DNA from: Buttiauxella agrestis ATCC 33320
GTDB lineage: Bacteria > Pseudomonadota > Gammaproteobacteria > Enterobacterales > Enterobacteriaceae
DNA length: 64,000 nt
Reading direction: 5' to 3'
NCBI RefSeq assembly: GCF_000735355.1
Contig: NZ_JMPI01000024.1
Span: forward strand, 1 to 64,000
Shown: piece by piece, positions 1 through 11,062 of the stretch
Numbering within the stretch: position 1 is the stretch's first letter
How the letters are laid out: the number at the start of each line of letters is the position of its first letter
Translations under genes and position numbers: made by a program
Notes under the pieces: generated by a model
The model's database searches: none
The model's input: the letters and a program-made list of their open reading frames with translations, nothing else
What the model was told of the DNA's origin: nothing

Positions 1-558
1 TGATGGCAGCGCAGGTTGCACCTTGTCATCATAATCACTGTAAACCACTTTCCAGGTTTTGCCGTCCTGGGTGTAGTTGATTTCGCTCAGACGGTACTTA
101 TCATCCAGTTTGTAATCTGTGGCTTCACCCGGCAGACCGAGGATCCATTGACGCAGGCTATTGAGCGGAATCGGCATGCCTGTCAGTTTGCCCACCATTT
201 CTTCAGCGTTATCAGAAACGTACTTTTTGCCGTTGCGGTCAGTCAGTTGCACAACGCCTGGCTGGGCATTCAGCTCCAGTTCGGTGCTGCCTAATGGATT
301 GGTCAGCAACAGGCGGTAACGGTCAGGTGAGGTTTGCTGCCAGTTATAACGCGCATAAACTTTTTGGCTATCGGAGAGATAGGCAAAAGCACCACGCGTC
401 TGGTATTGGGTGATTTTTTGAACTTGTTGCTGGTGTTGTAACCATTGCGGGGAGTCAGGACTTTTGCCTGGGCCTGTTGACTGAGGAGTCACACAAGCAG
501 TTAAAACAAGGCTTGCCAGTGGCGCAAGGCACAGCAGACGGGGTTTCGTCATAAACAT
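1..558 (-). CDS. lolB: Outer-membrane lipoprotein receptor LolB, C-terminus beyond window
   Basis: LolB accepts lipoproteins from the periplasmic carrier LolA and inserts them into the inner leaflet of the outer membrane. The reverse strand is open from an ATG at 558 to the window edge (186 codons), so the C-terminus is missing. The N-terminus is a lipoprotein signal ending in the lipobox LTAC, with the lipidated Cys at about residue 22. The segments [29 protein letters not shown] and [20 protein letters not shown] are typical of enterobacterial LolB. A second ATG at 552 is possible, and neither start has a strong ribosome binding site. It is divergent from hemA, as in E. coli. Confidence 0.95.
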   Translation of the reverse strand, partial: MFMTKPRLLCLAPLASLVLTACVTPQSTGPGKSPDSPQWLQHQQQVQKITQYQTRGAFAYLSDSQKVYARYNWQQTSPDRYRLLLTNPLGSTELELNAQPGVVQLTDRNGKKYVSDNAEEMVGKLTGMPIPLNSLRQWILGLPGEATDYKLDDKYRLSEINYTQDGKTWKVVYSDYDDKVQPALPS

Positions 559-762
559 AGTGGCGGCGGATCCTTCTCATTAATTTTAGTTGTTAACTGT
601 TTATGCTAGCGGTGCCAGGCCAGGTCGTCTACGGTCAAGTTATCTTAAATCATTAATTGCAGTGATACTCCACAAGGGGTGACTCTCTTTTATTGACTGC
701 CCGCATCCTGTATGATGCGCCGAGTTAATCCTTATCAACATCGGTATTACTCAGACCGCTCA

Positions 763-2019
763 ATGACCCTGTTAGCACTTGGCATCAACCACAAAACAGC
801 TCCAGTCTCGTTGCGAGAACGTGTTACGTTTTCGCCGGACACGCTCGACCTCGCTTTGAAGAGCCTGCTCGAACAGCCGATGGTGCAGGGCGGAGTAGTG
901 CTTTCAACGTGCAACCGCACCGAGTTGTACCTGAGTGTTGAAGAACAAGAAAACCTGCACGAGCAACTGGTGCGCTGGCTGTGTAACTACCACAATCTCA
1001 ACGAAGATGAAGTGCGTAACAGCCTCTACTGGCATCACGATAACGAAGCGGTCACGCATTTAATGCGCGTCGCAAGTGGTCTGGATTCCCTGGTGCTTGG
1101 CGAGCCGCAAATCTTAGGCCAGGTCAAAAAAGCCTACGCGGATTCCCTGAAAGGGCACTCGCACTCGAGCGAGCTGGAACGTATGTTCCAGAAATCCTTC
1201 TCCGTTGCGAAGCGTGTCAGAACTGAAACCGATATTGGTGCCAGCGCCGTTTCCGTAGCGTTTGCGGCCTGTACGCTGGCGCGCCAAATCTTTGAATCCT
1301 TATCGACCGTGACGGTCCTTCTGGTCGGTGCGGGTGAAACTATCGAGTTGGCAGCGCGTCATTTACGTGAACACAACGTGCAGAAAATGATTATCGCCAA
1401 CCGCACACGTGAACGCGCTCAGGTGCTGGCTGATGAAGTCGGCGCAGAAGTTATCAGCCTCAGCGACATCGATTCACGCTTGCAGGAAGCCGACATTATT
1501 ATCAGTTCCACCGCCAGTCCGCTGCCGATTATCGGCAAAGGCATGGTGGAGCGCGCCCTGAAAGCTCGCCGCAACCAACCGCTACTGCTGGTGGATATCG
1601 CCGTTCCGCGCGACGTCGAGCCCGAAGTAGGCAAACTGGCGAATGCCTATTTGTATAGCGTTGACGATTTGCAGGCGATTATTCAAAGCAACCTCGCGCA
1701 GCGCAAAGCCGCCGCGGTTGAAGCCGAAACCATTGTCGCGCAAGAATGCAGCGAATTTATGGCCTGGTTGCGCGCGCAAAGTGCCACCGAAACCATCCGC
1801 GAATATCGTAGTCAGGCTGAACAGGTGCGTGATGACCTGGCAGCCAAAGCGCTCGCCGCCCTCAAGCAGGGTGGCGATGCCGAAACCGTTCTTCAGGATC
1901 TGGCGTGGAAATTAACCAATCGCCTGATCCACGCACCAACCAAATCTCTCCAGCAGGCTGCCCGTGACGGGGATGACGAACGCCTGCAGATTCTGCGTAA
2001 CAGCCTCGGGCTGGATTAG
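763..2019 (+). CDS. hemA: Glutamyl-tRNA reductase HemA
   Basis: HemA reduces glutamyl-tRNA(Glu) to glutamate-1-semialdehyde with NADPH, the first committed step of tetrapyrrole synthesis by the C5 route. The start at 763 ([14 protein letters not shown]) gives 418 residues, the E. coli length, and removes 17 non-conserved residues that a longer reading from 712 would add. The catalytic nucleophile is Cys50 in STCNRTELY. The [17 protein letters not shown] segment belongs to the catalytic domain, and the NADPH-binding glycine motif [13 protein letters not shown] follows near residue 190. It is the first gene of hemA-prfA-prmC, with 35 bases before prfA. In enterics HemA is controlled by haem-dependent proteolysis, which the sequence does not show directly. 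Confidence 0.98.
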   Translation: MTLLALGINHKTAPVSLRERVTFSPDTLDLALKSLLEQPMVQGGVVLSTCNRTELYLSVEEQENLHEQLVRWLCNYHNLNEDEVRNSLYWHHDNEAVTHLMRVASGLDSLVLGEPQILGQVKKAYADSLKGHSHSSELERMFQKSFSVAKRVRTETDIGASAVSVAFAACTLARQIFESLSTVTVLLVGAGETIELAARHLREHNVQKMIIANRTRERAQVLADEVGAEVISLSDIDSRLQEADIIISSTASPLPIIGKGMVERALKARRNQPLLLVDIAVPRDVEPEVGKLANAYLYSVDDLQAIIQSNLAQRKAAAVEAETIVAQECSEFMAWLRAQSATETIREYRSQAEQVRDDLAAKALAALKQGGDAETVLQDLAWKLTNRLIHAPTKSLQQAARDGDDERLQILRNSLGLD

Positions 2020-2054
2020 CAAATAAACTCTTATTACAAGGTGAAACACCGCCC

Positions 2055-3137
2055 ATGAAGTCTTCTATCGTTGCCAAACTAGAAGCCCTGCAAGAGCGCC
2101 ATGAAGAAGTTCAGGCCCTGCTTGGTGATGCTTCCACAATTGCCGACCAGGACCGTTTCCGCGCGCTGTCGCGTGAATACGCTCAATTAAGCGACGTTTC
2201 CCGTTGCTTCCTGCAATGGCGCCAGGTTCAGGAAGATATTGAAACCGCGCAGAGCATGCTTGATGACCCGGAAATGCGCGAGATGGCGCAAGAAGAATTA
2301 AACCAGGCAAAAAGTGATAGCGAAGAATTAGAACAACAACTGCAAGTGCTGTTACTGCCGAAAGATCCGGATGACGAACGCAATGCCTTTGTTGAAGTTC
2401 GCGCCGGAACGGGTGGCGATGAAGCGGCTATCTTCGCAGGCGATCTGTTCCGCATGTACAGTCGTTACGCGGAATCACGTCGCTGGAAAGTCGAAATCCT
2501 CAGCGCCAACGAAGGCGAACACGGCGGCTTTAAAGAAGTTATCGCCAAAATCAGCGGCGATGGGGTTTATGGGCGTCTGAAATTCGAGTCCGGTGGCCAT
2601 CGCGTACAGCGTGTTCCTGCAACTGAATCCCAGGGCCGTATCCACACTTCAGCGTGCACCGTTGCGGTGATGCCAGAAATTCCAGAAGCGGAACTGCCGG
2701 ATATCAACCCTGGTGATTTGCGTATCGACACCTTCCGTTCTTCGGGCGCGGGCGGTCAGCACGTTAACACCACCGACTCCGCAATTCGTATTACCCACTT
2801 GCCTACCGGTATCGTTGTTGAGTGCCAGGACGAACGTTCGCAGCACAAAAACAAAGCCAAAGCGCTTTCTGTGTTGGGTTCGCGTATTCGTGCCGCTGAA
2901 ATAGCTAAGCGTCAGCAAGAAGAAGCGTCAACGCGCCGTAACCTGCTGGGCAGTGGCGACCGTTCAGACCGCAACCGTACCTATAATTTCCCGCAAGGCC
3001 GTGTGACCGATCACCGCATCAACGTGACGTTATATCGTCTTGATGAAGTGATGGAAGGTAAGCTCGACGGGCTTATCGAACCCATCGTGCAAGAATTCCA
3101 GGCAGACCAGTTAGCGGCGCTGTCTGAGCAGGATTAA
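2055..3137 (+). CDS. prfA: Peptide chain release factor 1
   Basis: RF1 recognises UAA and UAG stop codons and triggers peptidyl-tRNA hydrolysis on the ribosome. The 360-residue length equals that of the E. coli protein. The catalytic GGQ lies at residues 233-235 ([10 protein letters not shown]), and its Gln is the residue methylated by the downstream PrmC. The anticodon-like PxT motif appears as PAT in VQRVPATES. The N-terminal third is helical and charged, as expected for domain 1. The stop codon overlaps the prmC start by one base (TAATG), which suggests translational coupling between the factor and its modifying enzyme. Confidence 0.98.
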   Translation: MKSSIVAKLEALQERHEEVQALLGDASTIADQDRFRALSREYAQLSDVSRCFLQWRQVQEDIETAQSMLDDPEMREMAQEELNQAKSDSEELEQQLQVLLLPKDPDDERNAFVEVRAGTGGDEAAIFAGDLFRMYSRYAESRRWKVEILSANEGEHGGFKEVIAKISGDGVYGRLKFESGGHRVQRVPATESQGRIHTSACTVAVMPEIPEAELPDINPGDLRIDTFRSSGAGGQHVNTTDSAIRITHLPTGIVVECQDERSQHKNKAKALSVLGSRIRAAEIAKRQQEEASTRRNLLGSGDRSDRNRTYNFPQGRVTDHRINVTLYRLDEVMEGKLDGLIEPIVQEFQADQLAALSEQD

Positions 3138-3979
3138 TGGATTTTAAATACTGGCTACAACATGCCATCGCCCAGCTTCAGGAAAGTGAAAGTCCGCGTC
3201 GTGACGCGGAAATCCTGCTCGGTTTCGTCACTGGAAAAGCGCGAACCTTCATTCTGGCCTTTGGTGAAACCGAACTGACCGCCGAACAGTTACAGCGGTT
3301 GGACGGTTTGCTGGCACGCCGAGTGAAGGGTGAGCCTATCGCTCACCTGGTGGGCGAGCGTGAGTTTTGGTCGCTGCCGCTGCGAGTTTCGCCGGTGACG
3401 TTAATCCCGCGTCCAGATACTGAATGCCTGGTTGAACAAGCCCTCGCCAGAATGCCTGAAACGCCATGTTCCGTGTTGGACTTAGGCACCGGAACCGGGG
3501 CAATTGCCCTGGCGATTGCCAGCGAACGCCCGGATTGTTGCGTCACCGCCCTCGACCTTATCCCTGATGCTGTAGAACTTGCTCGCGATAATGCGAGTCG
3601 CCTCGGAATTCCCAATGTTGAGGTCTTGCAAAGCGATTGGTTTAGTGCGCTCAATACACAACGTTTTAGCGTGATTGTCAGTAACCCGCCGTACATTGAT
3701 GCGCAAGATCCGCACCTTTCACAGGGTGACGTGCGTTTTGAACCTCGTAGCGCGTTGGTAGCTGAAAACCACGGTTTAGCCGATTTACGCACGTTGGTAG
3801 AGACTGCGCGAAATTTCCTTGAGCCAGGTGGCTGGGTGCTGCTCGAACATGGTTGGCAGCAGGCGGCGCAGGTGCGTGAACTGTTTAATGATGCTGGATA
3901 TACCGAGATACAGAGCTGTCAGGATTACGGTGGGAACGACCGTCTGACAGTGGGACGCTATTTTTACATAAGGAACTGA
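3137..3979 (+). CDS. prmC: Release factor glutamine N5-methyltransferase PrmC
   Basis: PrmC transfers a methyl group from S-adenosylmethionine to the GGQ glutamine of RF1 and RF2, raising termination efficiency. The protein has 280 residues (277 in E. coli). It carries an N-terminal helical substrate-binding domain, a class I methyltransferase fold with motif I LDLGTGTGAIALA, and the catalytic NPPY at residues 183-186 (SNPPYID). Its start overlaps the prfA stop, so both are probably made from one transcript. The gene was formerly called hemK. Confidence 0.97.
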   Translation: MDFKYWLQHAIAQLQESESPRRDAEILLGFVTGKARTFILAFGETELTAEQLQRLDGLLARRVKGEPIAHLVGEREFWSLPLRVSPVTLIPRPDTECLVEQALARMPETPCSVLDLGTGTGAIALAIASERPDCCVTALDLIPDAVELARDNASRLGIPNVEVLQSDWFSALNTQRFSVIVSNPPYIDAQDPHLSQGDVRFEPRSALVAENHGLADLRTLVETARNFLEPGGWVLLEHGWQQAAQVRELFNDAGYTEIQSCQDYGGNDRLTVGRYFYIRN

Positions 3980-3984
3980 GCAAA

Positions 3985-4374
3985 ATGGCAACTTACTTCG
4001 CGCTCAAGCATTTGCATATTCTGACGGTCTTCATTTCCATCAGTCTGTTCGTTTTACGCTATTGGTGGCAATACCGTCATTCAGCGATGTCAAACAAGCG
4101 CTGGGTGCGCATTGTGCCGCATATCAACGACACGGTATTGCTGGTCAGTGGCGCCGCATTAGTGATGATTACGCATTTCTATCCCTTCACGCCGCAAGGT
4201 GCATGGCTGACTGAGAAGCTATTTGGCGTTATTATCTATATTGTTTTAGGGTTTATCGTGCTGGGCAAACGCCCGCGCAGCCAGCAAATTCGGCTGTTTG
4301 CCTTTTTGTTGGCCCTGGTGGTGCTTTACATCATCATTAAACTCGCCACCACAAAAATACCATTATTGGGGTAA
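3985..4374 (+). CDS. sirB2: SirB2 family integral membrane protein
   Basis: This 129-residue hydrophobic protein has about four predicted membrane segments (near residues 8-25, 47-65, 75-93 and 100-120). It matches the SirB2/YchQ family found beside sirB1 and kdsA in enterics. The biochemical function is unknown. The sirB locus was linked to invasion-gene expression in Salmonella, but that effect may come from neighbouring sequences. It begins five bases after prmC and ends three bases before sirB1, so it lies inside the hemA-kdsA gene string. Confidence 0.9.
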   Translation: MATYFALKHLHILTVFISISLFVLRYWWQYRHSAMSNKRWVRIVPHINDTVLLVSGAALVMITHFYPFTPQGAWLTEKLFGVIIYIVLGFIVLGKRPRSQQIRLFAFLLALVVLYIIIKLATTKIPLLG

Positions 4375-4377
4375 GTC

Positions 4378-6082
<1,705 letters not shown>

Positions 6083-6100
6083 TTTTCTGAATCAGAAAAT

Positions 6101-6134
6101 AAAAAGCCCTTATCTCGCGATAAGGGCTTTTTTT
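6101..6134. terminator. Bidirectional terminator between kdsA and chaA
   Basis: The perfect inverted repeat AAAAAGCCCTTATC / GATAAGGGCTTTTT has a CGC-centred loop and T-runs on both strands, so it can end both convergent transcripts. E. coli carries ldr/rdl toxin-antitoxin repeats near chaA; none is present here. Confidence 0.9.
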
Positions 6135-6148
6135 ATGCCTTTGTATTA

Positions 6149-7252
6149 TCAGGCAAAGATCGTCATCAAATAGGCGGCAAACAAAGCAAGGTGCGCCGTA
6201 CCATTAAGCACATTGGTTCGCCCGGTTGAGAACGAAATCTGGCACAACACCAGCGACGTGAGCATCACCACCAACTCCGGCATCCCTAAACCAAAGGTCA
6301 GATCGTTGCCCGTTAGCATGGCAATCAACGTCACCGCCGGCACTGTCAGTGAAATAGTTGCCAGCACTGAGCCAAAGAACAGGTTCATTGCGCGCTGCAC
6401 CTGGTTACTCAGCACCGCTCTCAACGCCCCTAAACCTTCAGGGGAGAGAATCAACAGCGCCACCAGGAAGCCCGTAAATTGCGCTGGCGCATTCAGCGTC
6501 GTGAGCAGCGATTCCAGTGGCCCCGCATTCATCTTAGTCACCGCAATGACCGCAACCAAATGCACAATCAGCCAGATGGCGTGCCAGGTGTTGCTGTGCG
6601 CTGACGGTTTACCATGATGTGGGTCGTCGTCATCAGACTCATCTTCATGTTCATAGACAAACAGACTCTGGTGCGTTTTGGTCTGAATCAACAAGAACAC
6701 GCCATACATTGCCGCTGAAATAGCGGCCGCCATTAACGCCTGGCCGGTACTAAAATTACCTTCCGGAAGTGCTGTGGGTAACACCAGCACAATCACCGCA
6801 AGGGGAAACAGGGCAATCAAATACTGTTTGATGCCAAACAGGTTCATGTACTGTGTGGCGAATTTATTTCCACCCAGCAGAAGCGAGAAACCGACCAGCC
6901 CCCCCGTCACAATCATGATGATCGAATAGAGCGTGTCGCGCATCAGTGTCGGCGCGGCATCACCGGTCGCCATTAATGCAGAAATTAAGCTAACTTCTAG
7001 AATAACCACCGAAAGACTAAGAATCAGGGAACCATAGGGTTCACCTAAACGGTGCGCAAGCACGTCAGCATGACGCACCACGCTAAAAGCACTACTTAAA
7101 ATGCCCACCAGGGCCAGAATATTAATCCCTACAACCGCCGGTAAAGACTGGCTTCCTCCCCACACAGCCAGTACGACCAGCGCTAATACCGGGAAAATGA
7201 GGGAACTCTCCTTATGACGGGTTTTCACCGCCTCATGTTGTGTTTTGGTCAA
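6149..7252 (-). CDS. chaA: Sodium-potassium/proton antiporter ChaA
   Basis: ChaA is an inner-membrane CaCA-family antiporter exchanging Na+, K+ or Ca2+ for protons at alkaline pH. The 367-residue protein has about eleven hydrophobic segments. It carries the two inverted family motifs (GEPYGSLILSLSVVILEVSLI and LLILSPEGLGALRAVL) and an acidic, His-rich cytoplasmic loop (EHEDESDDDDPHHGK). The start is TTG at 7252, chosen because GGAG lies seven bases upstream and the following residues align with the E. coli N-terminus (TQ-EAVKTRHKE). No in-frame ATG exists nearby. It converges on kdsA and diverges from chaB. Confidence 0.95.
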   Translation of the reverse strand: MTKTQHEAVKTRHKESSLIFPVLALVVLAVWGGSQSLPAVVGINILALVGILSSAFSVVRHADVLAHRLGEPYGSLILSLSVVILEVSLISALMATGDAAPTLMRDTLYSIIMIVTGGLVGFSLLLGGNKFATQYMNLFGIKQYLIALFPLAVIVLVLPTALPEGNFSTGQALMAAAISAAMYGVFLLIQTKTHQSLFVYEHEDESDDDDPHHGKPSAHSNTWHAIWLIVHLVAVIAVTKMNAGPLESLLTTLNAPAQFTGFLVALLILSPEGLGALRAVLSNQVQRAMNLFFGSVLATISLTVPAVTLIAMLTGNDLTFGLGMPELVVMLTSLVLCQISFSTGRTNVLNGTAHLALFAAYLMTIFA

Positions 7253-7531
7253 AATACTTCTCCAGTTGCATAGGTATTAAGCAATTTAGTTATTATAGTC
7301 GGACATTAAAACCCCGCTAAAATAGCAAACTAAGGCGTTTTTATGGGGAAATTTACTCAGTTTTACCGCTTATATAGCCATAGTATTTCTGATGAATAAA
7401 AATCACAGTTTACTGATTTTAAGCAATACTAAACATAGAGATAGGATTTCTATAAAAGCAATAATCCCGATTCCTGGCAAAATCACACATGTTGTTTCAC
7501 ACTTTAGTTTTCCCTGACTGAGGATGGTGTG

Positions 7532-7762
7532 ATGCCTTACAACAGCCGAAGTGACCTCCCTGAAAATGTTCAAAACGTTCTTCCCGCCCATGCCCAGGAT
7601 ATCTACAAAGAGGCATTTAATAGCGCCTGGGATGAATATAAAGATAAAGATGACCGTCGCGATGATGCCAGTCGCGAAGAAACAGCCCATAAGGTCGCCT
7701 GGGCGGCAGTGAAACACGGGTATCAAAAAGGGGATGACGACAAATGGCACAAGAAAAAGTAA
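7532..7762 (+). CDS. chaB: Putative cation transport regulator ChaB
   Basis: ChaB is a small hydrophilic protein (76 residues, as in E. coli) genetically tied to ChaA, proposed to regulate it. The core SLP-like opening (SDLPENVQNVLPAHAQDIYKEAFNSAW) and the charged end (DDASREETAHKVAWAAVKHGYQKGDDDKWHKKK) are family hallmarks. ATG 7532 is preferred over GTG 7529 because it matches the E. coli N-terminus (MPY). A GAGG motif lies eight bases upstream. The preceding 279-base gap to chaA is AT-rich and presumably holds divergent promoters; no other gene was seen there. Confidence 0.93.
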   Translation: MPYNSRSDLPENVQNVLPAHAQDIYKEAFNSAWDEYKDKDDRRDDASREETAHKVAWAAVKHGYQKGDDDKWHKKK

Positions 7763-7983
7763 ACCCTACATAATGTATTGATATCCATATTCAAACGCCG
7801 CAACACACATCAGTATGGCAAGTTAATATGACATTTTTGTTGTTTTGTGATCGACATCAAACTTGCCAGCGCCCCGCTAATTGCTTATGTTCAGGTATAT
7901 GTTGTTTTAATATTAAGCAGTAACTAAAAGCCCGGAAGGCGCATCTGACGTAGTCACACGGAAGTTTGCAGTGGCGGAGGTGT

Positions 7984-8682
7984 ATGGTGTTAACGCGTGA
8001 TTTCTTAATGAAAGCGGATTGTAAGACAGCTTTTGGTTCCATTGAGGAATCGTTGTTGTGGAGTCCTGAGCAGCGCTCGGCATCACTCGCCGCGACGATT
8101 GCTTGTCGTCCCGATAACAGCCCCGTATGGATTTTCGGCTATGGTTCGCTGATGTGGAACCCGGCATTTGAATATGAAGAGTCAGCCGCAGGAACACTAG
8201 TTGGTTGGCACCGTGCTTTTTGCCTGCGTTTGACGGCAGGGCGCGGAACCGCTTGTCAGCCTGGGCGCATGCTGGCGCTCAAAGAAGGCGGGCGCACCAC
8301 GGGTCTGGCTTACCGCCTTCCCGAAGCCATGCTTGAAGATGAGCTGACGCTGGTGTGGAAACGGGAAATGATCACCGGCTGCTATTTGCCGACGTGGTGC
8401 AAACTCGAACTTGATGATGGTCGCGTCGTTAACGCGCTGGTATTTATCATGGATCCGCGTCATCCGCTTTACGAAGCCGATACGCGAGCTGAAATTATCG
8501 CGCCGTTAATTGCCGCTGCCAGTGGCCCACTGGGCACCAATGCGCAGTATCTCTTCTCGCTGGAACAAGAGTTGATCAATCGGGGAATGCATGACGATTG
8601 CCTGGATGAGCTGGTCAATAAAGTCAGAGACTGGCTACAACCGAAGGGCGATGAAGGGGATTTGCAAACTCACTTCGCATAA
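7984..8682 (+). CDS. chaC: Glutathione-specific gamma-glutamylcyclotransferase ChaC
   Basis: ChaC cleaves glutathione to 5-oxoproline and cysteinylglycine in the cytoplasm. The protein of 231-232 residues shows the gamma-glutamylcyclotransferase substrate loop FGYGSLMWNP, followed by GWHRAFCLRLTAGRGT and the conserved CYLPTWCKLELDDG region. ATG 7984 is only three bases from a GGAGG site. GTG 7987 has better spacing and aligns with the E. coli first residue (LTRDFLMKADC), so it may be the true start. About 200 bases separate it from chaB, so it may have its own promoter. Confidence 0.95.
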   Translation: MVLTRDFLMKADCKTAFGSIEESLLWSPEQRSASLAATIACRPDNSPVWIFGYGSLMWNPAFEYEESAAGTLVGWHRAFCLRLTAGRGTACQPGRMLALKEGGRTTGLAYRLPEAMLEDELTLVWKREMITGCYLPTWCKLELDDGRVVNALVFIMDPRHPLYEADTRAEIIAPLIAAASGPLGTNAQYLFSLEQELINRGMHDDCLDELVNKVRDWLQPKGDEGDLQTHFA

Positions 8683-8687
8683 AATTC

Positions 8688-8717
8688 ATTCCGGCTCTTA
8701 GTCATAAGAGCCGGAAT
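8688..8717. terminator. Convergent terminator between chaC and the DUF1883 gene
   Basis: A 13-bp perfect inverted repeat (ATTCCGGCTCTTA / TAAGAGCCGGAAT) with a four-base loop lies between the converging genes. T-rich sequence follows on the plus strand. Confidence 0.8.
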
Positions 8718-8724
8718 AATGCTT

Positions 8725-8970
8725 TTAAGCAGGGACATAACTAATTGAATGCTCAAGCGATTTGCTGTGGCTATCAATCAGCACCTTCCACTTCCCGCTG
8801 TACGGTACCGTCAAATAAGCAGACTGCTTATCTTCCACACTCAAAATATCCGCCTGCGGTTTGCCCGCAGAACTGTTGTCGCTCATCAAATGAATATGGC
8901 TTTTATTTGAACAGTGAACCACCACGGTATCACCGCCGAAAAGATGCAGACTGGCTTTCACTACAGGCAT
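8725..8970 (-). CDS. DUF1883-like small protein
   Basis: This 81-residue protein resembles the DUF1883 family in the segments GDTVVVHCSNKSHIHLMSD and the C-terminal VPYSGKWKVLID...LEHSISYVP. It has no signal peptide or membrane segment and is probably a compact beta-rich cytoplasmic protein. GGAG seven bases before the ATG supports the start. DUF1883 proteins have no established function. It sits between chaC and ychN, a position with no counterpart in E. coli K-12, and is on the same strand as ychN but 236 bases from it. That 236-base gap (8971-9206) shows no further gene. Confidence 0.75.
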   Translation of the reverse strand: MPVVKASLHLFGGDTVVVHCSNKSHIHLMSDNSSAGKPQADILSVEDKQSAYLTVPYSGKWKVLIDSHSKSLEHSISYVPA

Positions 8971-9206
8971 TTTTATACTCCGCTATCACAACAAAGTTAG
9001 ACATCCGCGCCGCTGGTTTTGCTGGCAATCAGTGATGTTGTTCACAAATCGCACTTAACGCATAACACCAGACCCCGGCGTCACAAATGCTGACTTTGAT
9101 CAAAAAATGCTGTAACGAATCAACTTTAGTGTACATGTGCCTGAAACCATTCAGCGGATGAATTTTTATGCGGAAAATTAGCCTCTGGTCATCATTAAAT
9201 CTGGTA

Positions 9207-9560
9207 TCAGAAGGTTAAGACTTTATCTGCGGCCAGCGTCCACTCAGCCAGTTCAACCAACGTGCCAATCTCAACGCCTTCGACCAAAGGCAAAGCCGTG
9301 ATGCCGCGCCCGTCGGTGCAGGTCTTGCACAGTTTTACCGGCACATTCTGCGCAGTCAAAATCTCCAGCATTTGCTGAATGTTGTAGCCTTCAGACGGTT
9401 TCTGGCCGCGTAAACCCGCAGTCACTGCGTCAGACATCAAAAACAGTTTCACTTCCGGTTGCGGCTGTTGGTCGCATAACGCGATAGCCAGGCGCAGGCT
9501 GTTAAACAGAGATTCGCTGCCGTAAGCAGCTCCGTTGGCAATAATCACTATTTTTTGCAT
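9207..9560 (-). CDS. ychN: DsrE/YchN family sulfur-relay-like protein
   Basis: YchN is a 117-residue DsrE-family protein; the E. coli homologue forms a hexamer and has a conserved cysteine patch. Visible features are the opening beta strand QKIVIIANGAAYGSESLFNSLRLAIAL, the segment LFLMSDAVTAGLRGQKP, and two cysteines close together in VKLCKTCTDGRGI. The fold family is associated with sulfur transfer, but no substrate is known for YchN. The ATG is preceded by AGGAG. It is divergent from nasR across 71 bases. Confidence 0.93.
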   Translation of the reverse strand: MQKIVIIANGAAYGSESLFNSLRLAIALCDQQPQPEVKLFLMSDAVTAGLRGQKPSEGYNIQQMLEILTAQNVPVKLCKTCTDGRGITALPLVEGVEIGTLVELAEWTLAADKVLTF

Positions 9561-9631
9561 ATATTCTCCTGTGCACCCTTCGGCACGACTTTTGCTTATC
9601 TATAGCAATACATGCCGTTCAGGAGCGTTTT

Positions 9632-10846
9632 ATGAAGGCTATCGTCGCCGTGAATCCCACTTCTCGTGACTTTTTAATGGCGGCCCAAACTCGTGGGCGT
9701 GAGCAGTTGCAGGATATTTTGCAAATCGGTGAACTCACCGGCTGCATAGCCAGGCTCGCCCATATGCTACAACGCGAACGCGGGGCTTCCAACATTTGGC
9801 TGTGCTCCTCCGGTCGGATGTTTGGTGATGAACATCTGCGTTGTATCGCCGGGGTTGATCGTGAGCTGGCGCTTTTCCGCCAGGCTATCGCCGAACCGGA
9901 TTACCTGCCGGGAAGCGCGCTACTTGTCAGTCTTGCCTGCGCGCTGCATTACCTTGAACGATTACCCTCGCTGCGCACACAGATTACCGCTCAACAGATT
10001 CAGCCGTTGCAGGCCATGGAGCAGTTCAATATTACCCTGCGCCATTTGCTGAGTATTGTTCCCGAAACCAGCAATGTGGTTGAGGATGCCGGTGTGGCTC
10101 GCGCGCTGGCGGCGTTATTCAGTTTTATGCAGGGTAAAGAACTTGCCGGGCAAGAGCGGGCAATTGGTGCGCTCGGGTTTACTCTGGGGGAGTTTAGCGA
10201 CACATTGCGCCAGCAACTGGTCGACAGAATCGACAGCCAGCAACACTGTTTTGAGGCTTTTTGCAGCATGACGGACTCGCAACTGCGCCAGCAATTTCAG
10301 ACCTGTGGTGAACCGTGTCGCGAAACCGAACAACTCCGTCGCATGGCCTGCACCCGACTGCAACACGACGGCGATGAACCACAACGCGCGCTACGCTGGT
10401 TTGCACTGTTAACGACGCGAATTGATGCGCTCAAAGAGGTGGAAGATGCGCTAATCGAGACTGTTATGGCGCAGGCACAGCAAGCGCTCGGGCAGGTTTT
10501 GCAGCAAAGAGATCCAGACGAGCTTGAAATTGCCCGTTGGGTGGCAGGGCACGGCAGCCACGACGCAGAACGTTATTTTGACCGTCATCTTTTGCCGTTG
10601 GTGCGTCAACAGGCGCGGCAACTCGAAGCCATGGCGCAACAATTAGCCTCGCTCCAGGCAACGCTTGAGGAACGCAAAGTGATCGATCAGGCCAAAGCGC
10701 TACTCATTCGCCATCAGGGGTACAGCGAAGAACAGGCGTGGCAGACCCTGCGCAAGATGGCAATGAACCAGAATAAACGCATGGTGGATGTCGCCAGCGC
10801 GATGGTGTCTGTGGCGGATATCTGGCAGATACCCACTAAGGAGTAG
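9632..10846 (+). CDS. nasR: Nitrate/nitrite-responsive transcription antiterminator NasR
   Basis: NasR binds nitrate or nitrite and then binds the nasF leader RNA to prevent termination, as shown in Klebsiella oxytoca. The 404-residue protein has an N-terminal NIT sensor (about residues 25-270), with the LTGCIARLAHMLQRERGASNIWL helix carrying the conserved R-E-R nitrate-contact region. A C-terminal ANTAR RNA-binding domain follows (about 330-395), with VIDQAKALLIRHQGYSEEQAWQTLRKMAMNQNKRMVDVA. An AGGAGCG site precedes the ATG. It lies directly upstream of its target leader, the Klebsiella arrangement, and is absent from E. coli K-12. Confidence 0.93.
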   Translation: MKAIVAVNPTSRDFLMAAQTRGREQLQDILQIGELTGCIARLAHMLQRERGASNIWLCSSGRMFGDEHLRCIAGVDRELALFRQAIAEPDYLPGSALLVSLACALHYLERLPSLRTQITAQQIQPLQAMEQFNITLRHLLSIVPETSNVVEDAGVARALAALFSFMQGKELAGQERAIGALGFTLGEFSDTLRQQLVDRIDSQQHCFEAFCSMTDSQLRQQFQTCGEPCRETEQLRRMACTRLQHDGDEPQRALRWFALLTTRIDALKEVEDALIETVMAQAQQALGQVLQQRDPDELEIARWVAGHGSHDAERYFDRHLLPLVRQQARQLEAMAQQLASLQATLEERKVIDQAKALLIRHQGYSEEQAWQTLRKMAMNQNKRMVDVASAMVSVADIWQIPTKE

Positions 10847-10936
10847 CTGCACAAACAGTGGGCGTAAACTGCGTGTTTATGGTGCGAGTCACACCCTGTT
10901 TTCCATCAGAACCCATGGATTACGGCCTTCAAAAAC

Positions 10937-10952
10937 TGGCACGCGAGTTGCA
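10937..10952 (+). promoter_or_regulatory. Sigma54 promoter of the nasF operon
   Basis: TGGCACGCGAGTTGCA matches the sigma54 consensus TGGCAC-N5-TTGCA, with GG at 10938-10939 and GC at 10950-10951, ten bases apart. The predicted start of transcription is near 10963, giving a leader of about 125 nt before nasF. In K. oxytoca this operon is NtrC-activated. A weak NtrC-like half-site pair lies at 10848-10863. Confidence 0.88.
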
Positions 10953-10977
10953 ACACTCATTATGAAAATTATTTTGA

Positions 10978-11062
10978 CCCGAATTGCGCCAATGGCGGTG
11001 TGGTTCGGGTTGGACAAAGGCGTCCTTCAATGTGCTGACCACACATTGTCGGGCGCTTTTTT
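10978..11062 (+). promoter_or_regulatory. NasR-responsive attenuator leader of nasF
   Basis: Two RNA hairpins lie between the sigma54 start and nasF. The first (10978-11009) pairs CCCGAA with TTCGGG around an inner GCGCC/GGCG helix. It is the candidate ANTAR-binding hairpin. The second (about 11015-11062) pairs AAAGGCG...AATGTG with CACATT...GGGCGCTTT and ends in a long T-run, a classic intrinsic terminator 27 bases before the nasF ATG. This matches the published K. oxytoca mechanism, in which NasR binding disables the terminator. Confidence 0.85.

Noticed and set aside
6083-6148. Possible ldr/rdl toxin-antitoxin repeats near chaA, as in E. coli
   Set aside because: The gap is only 66 bases and contains just a terminator.
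10848-10863. NtrC site upstream of nasF
   Set aside because: It matches the consensus in only about seven of ten key positions, so it is mentioned as weak and not listed as a feature.
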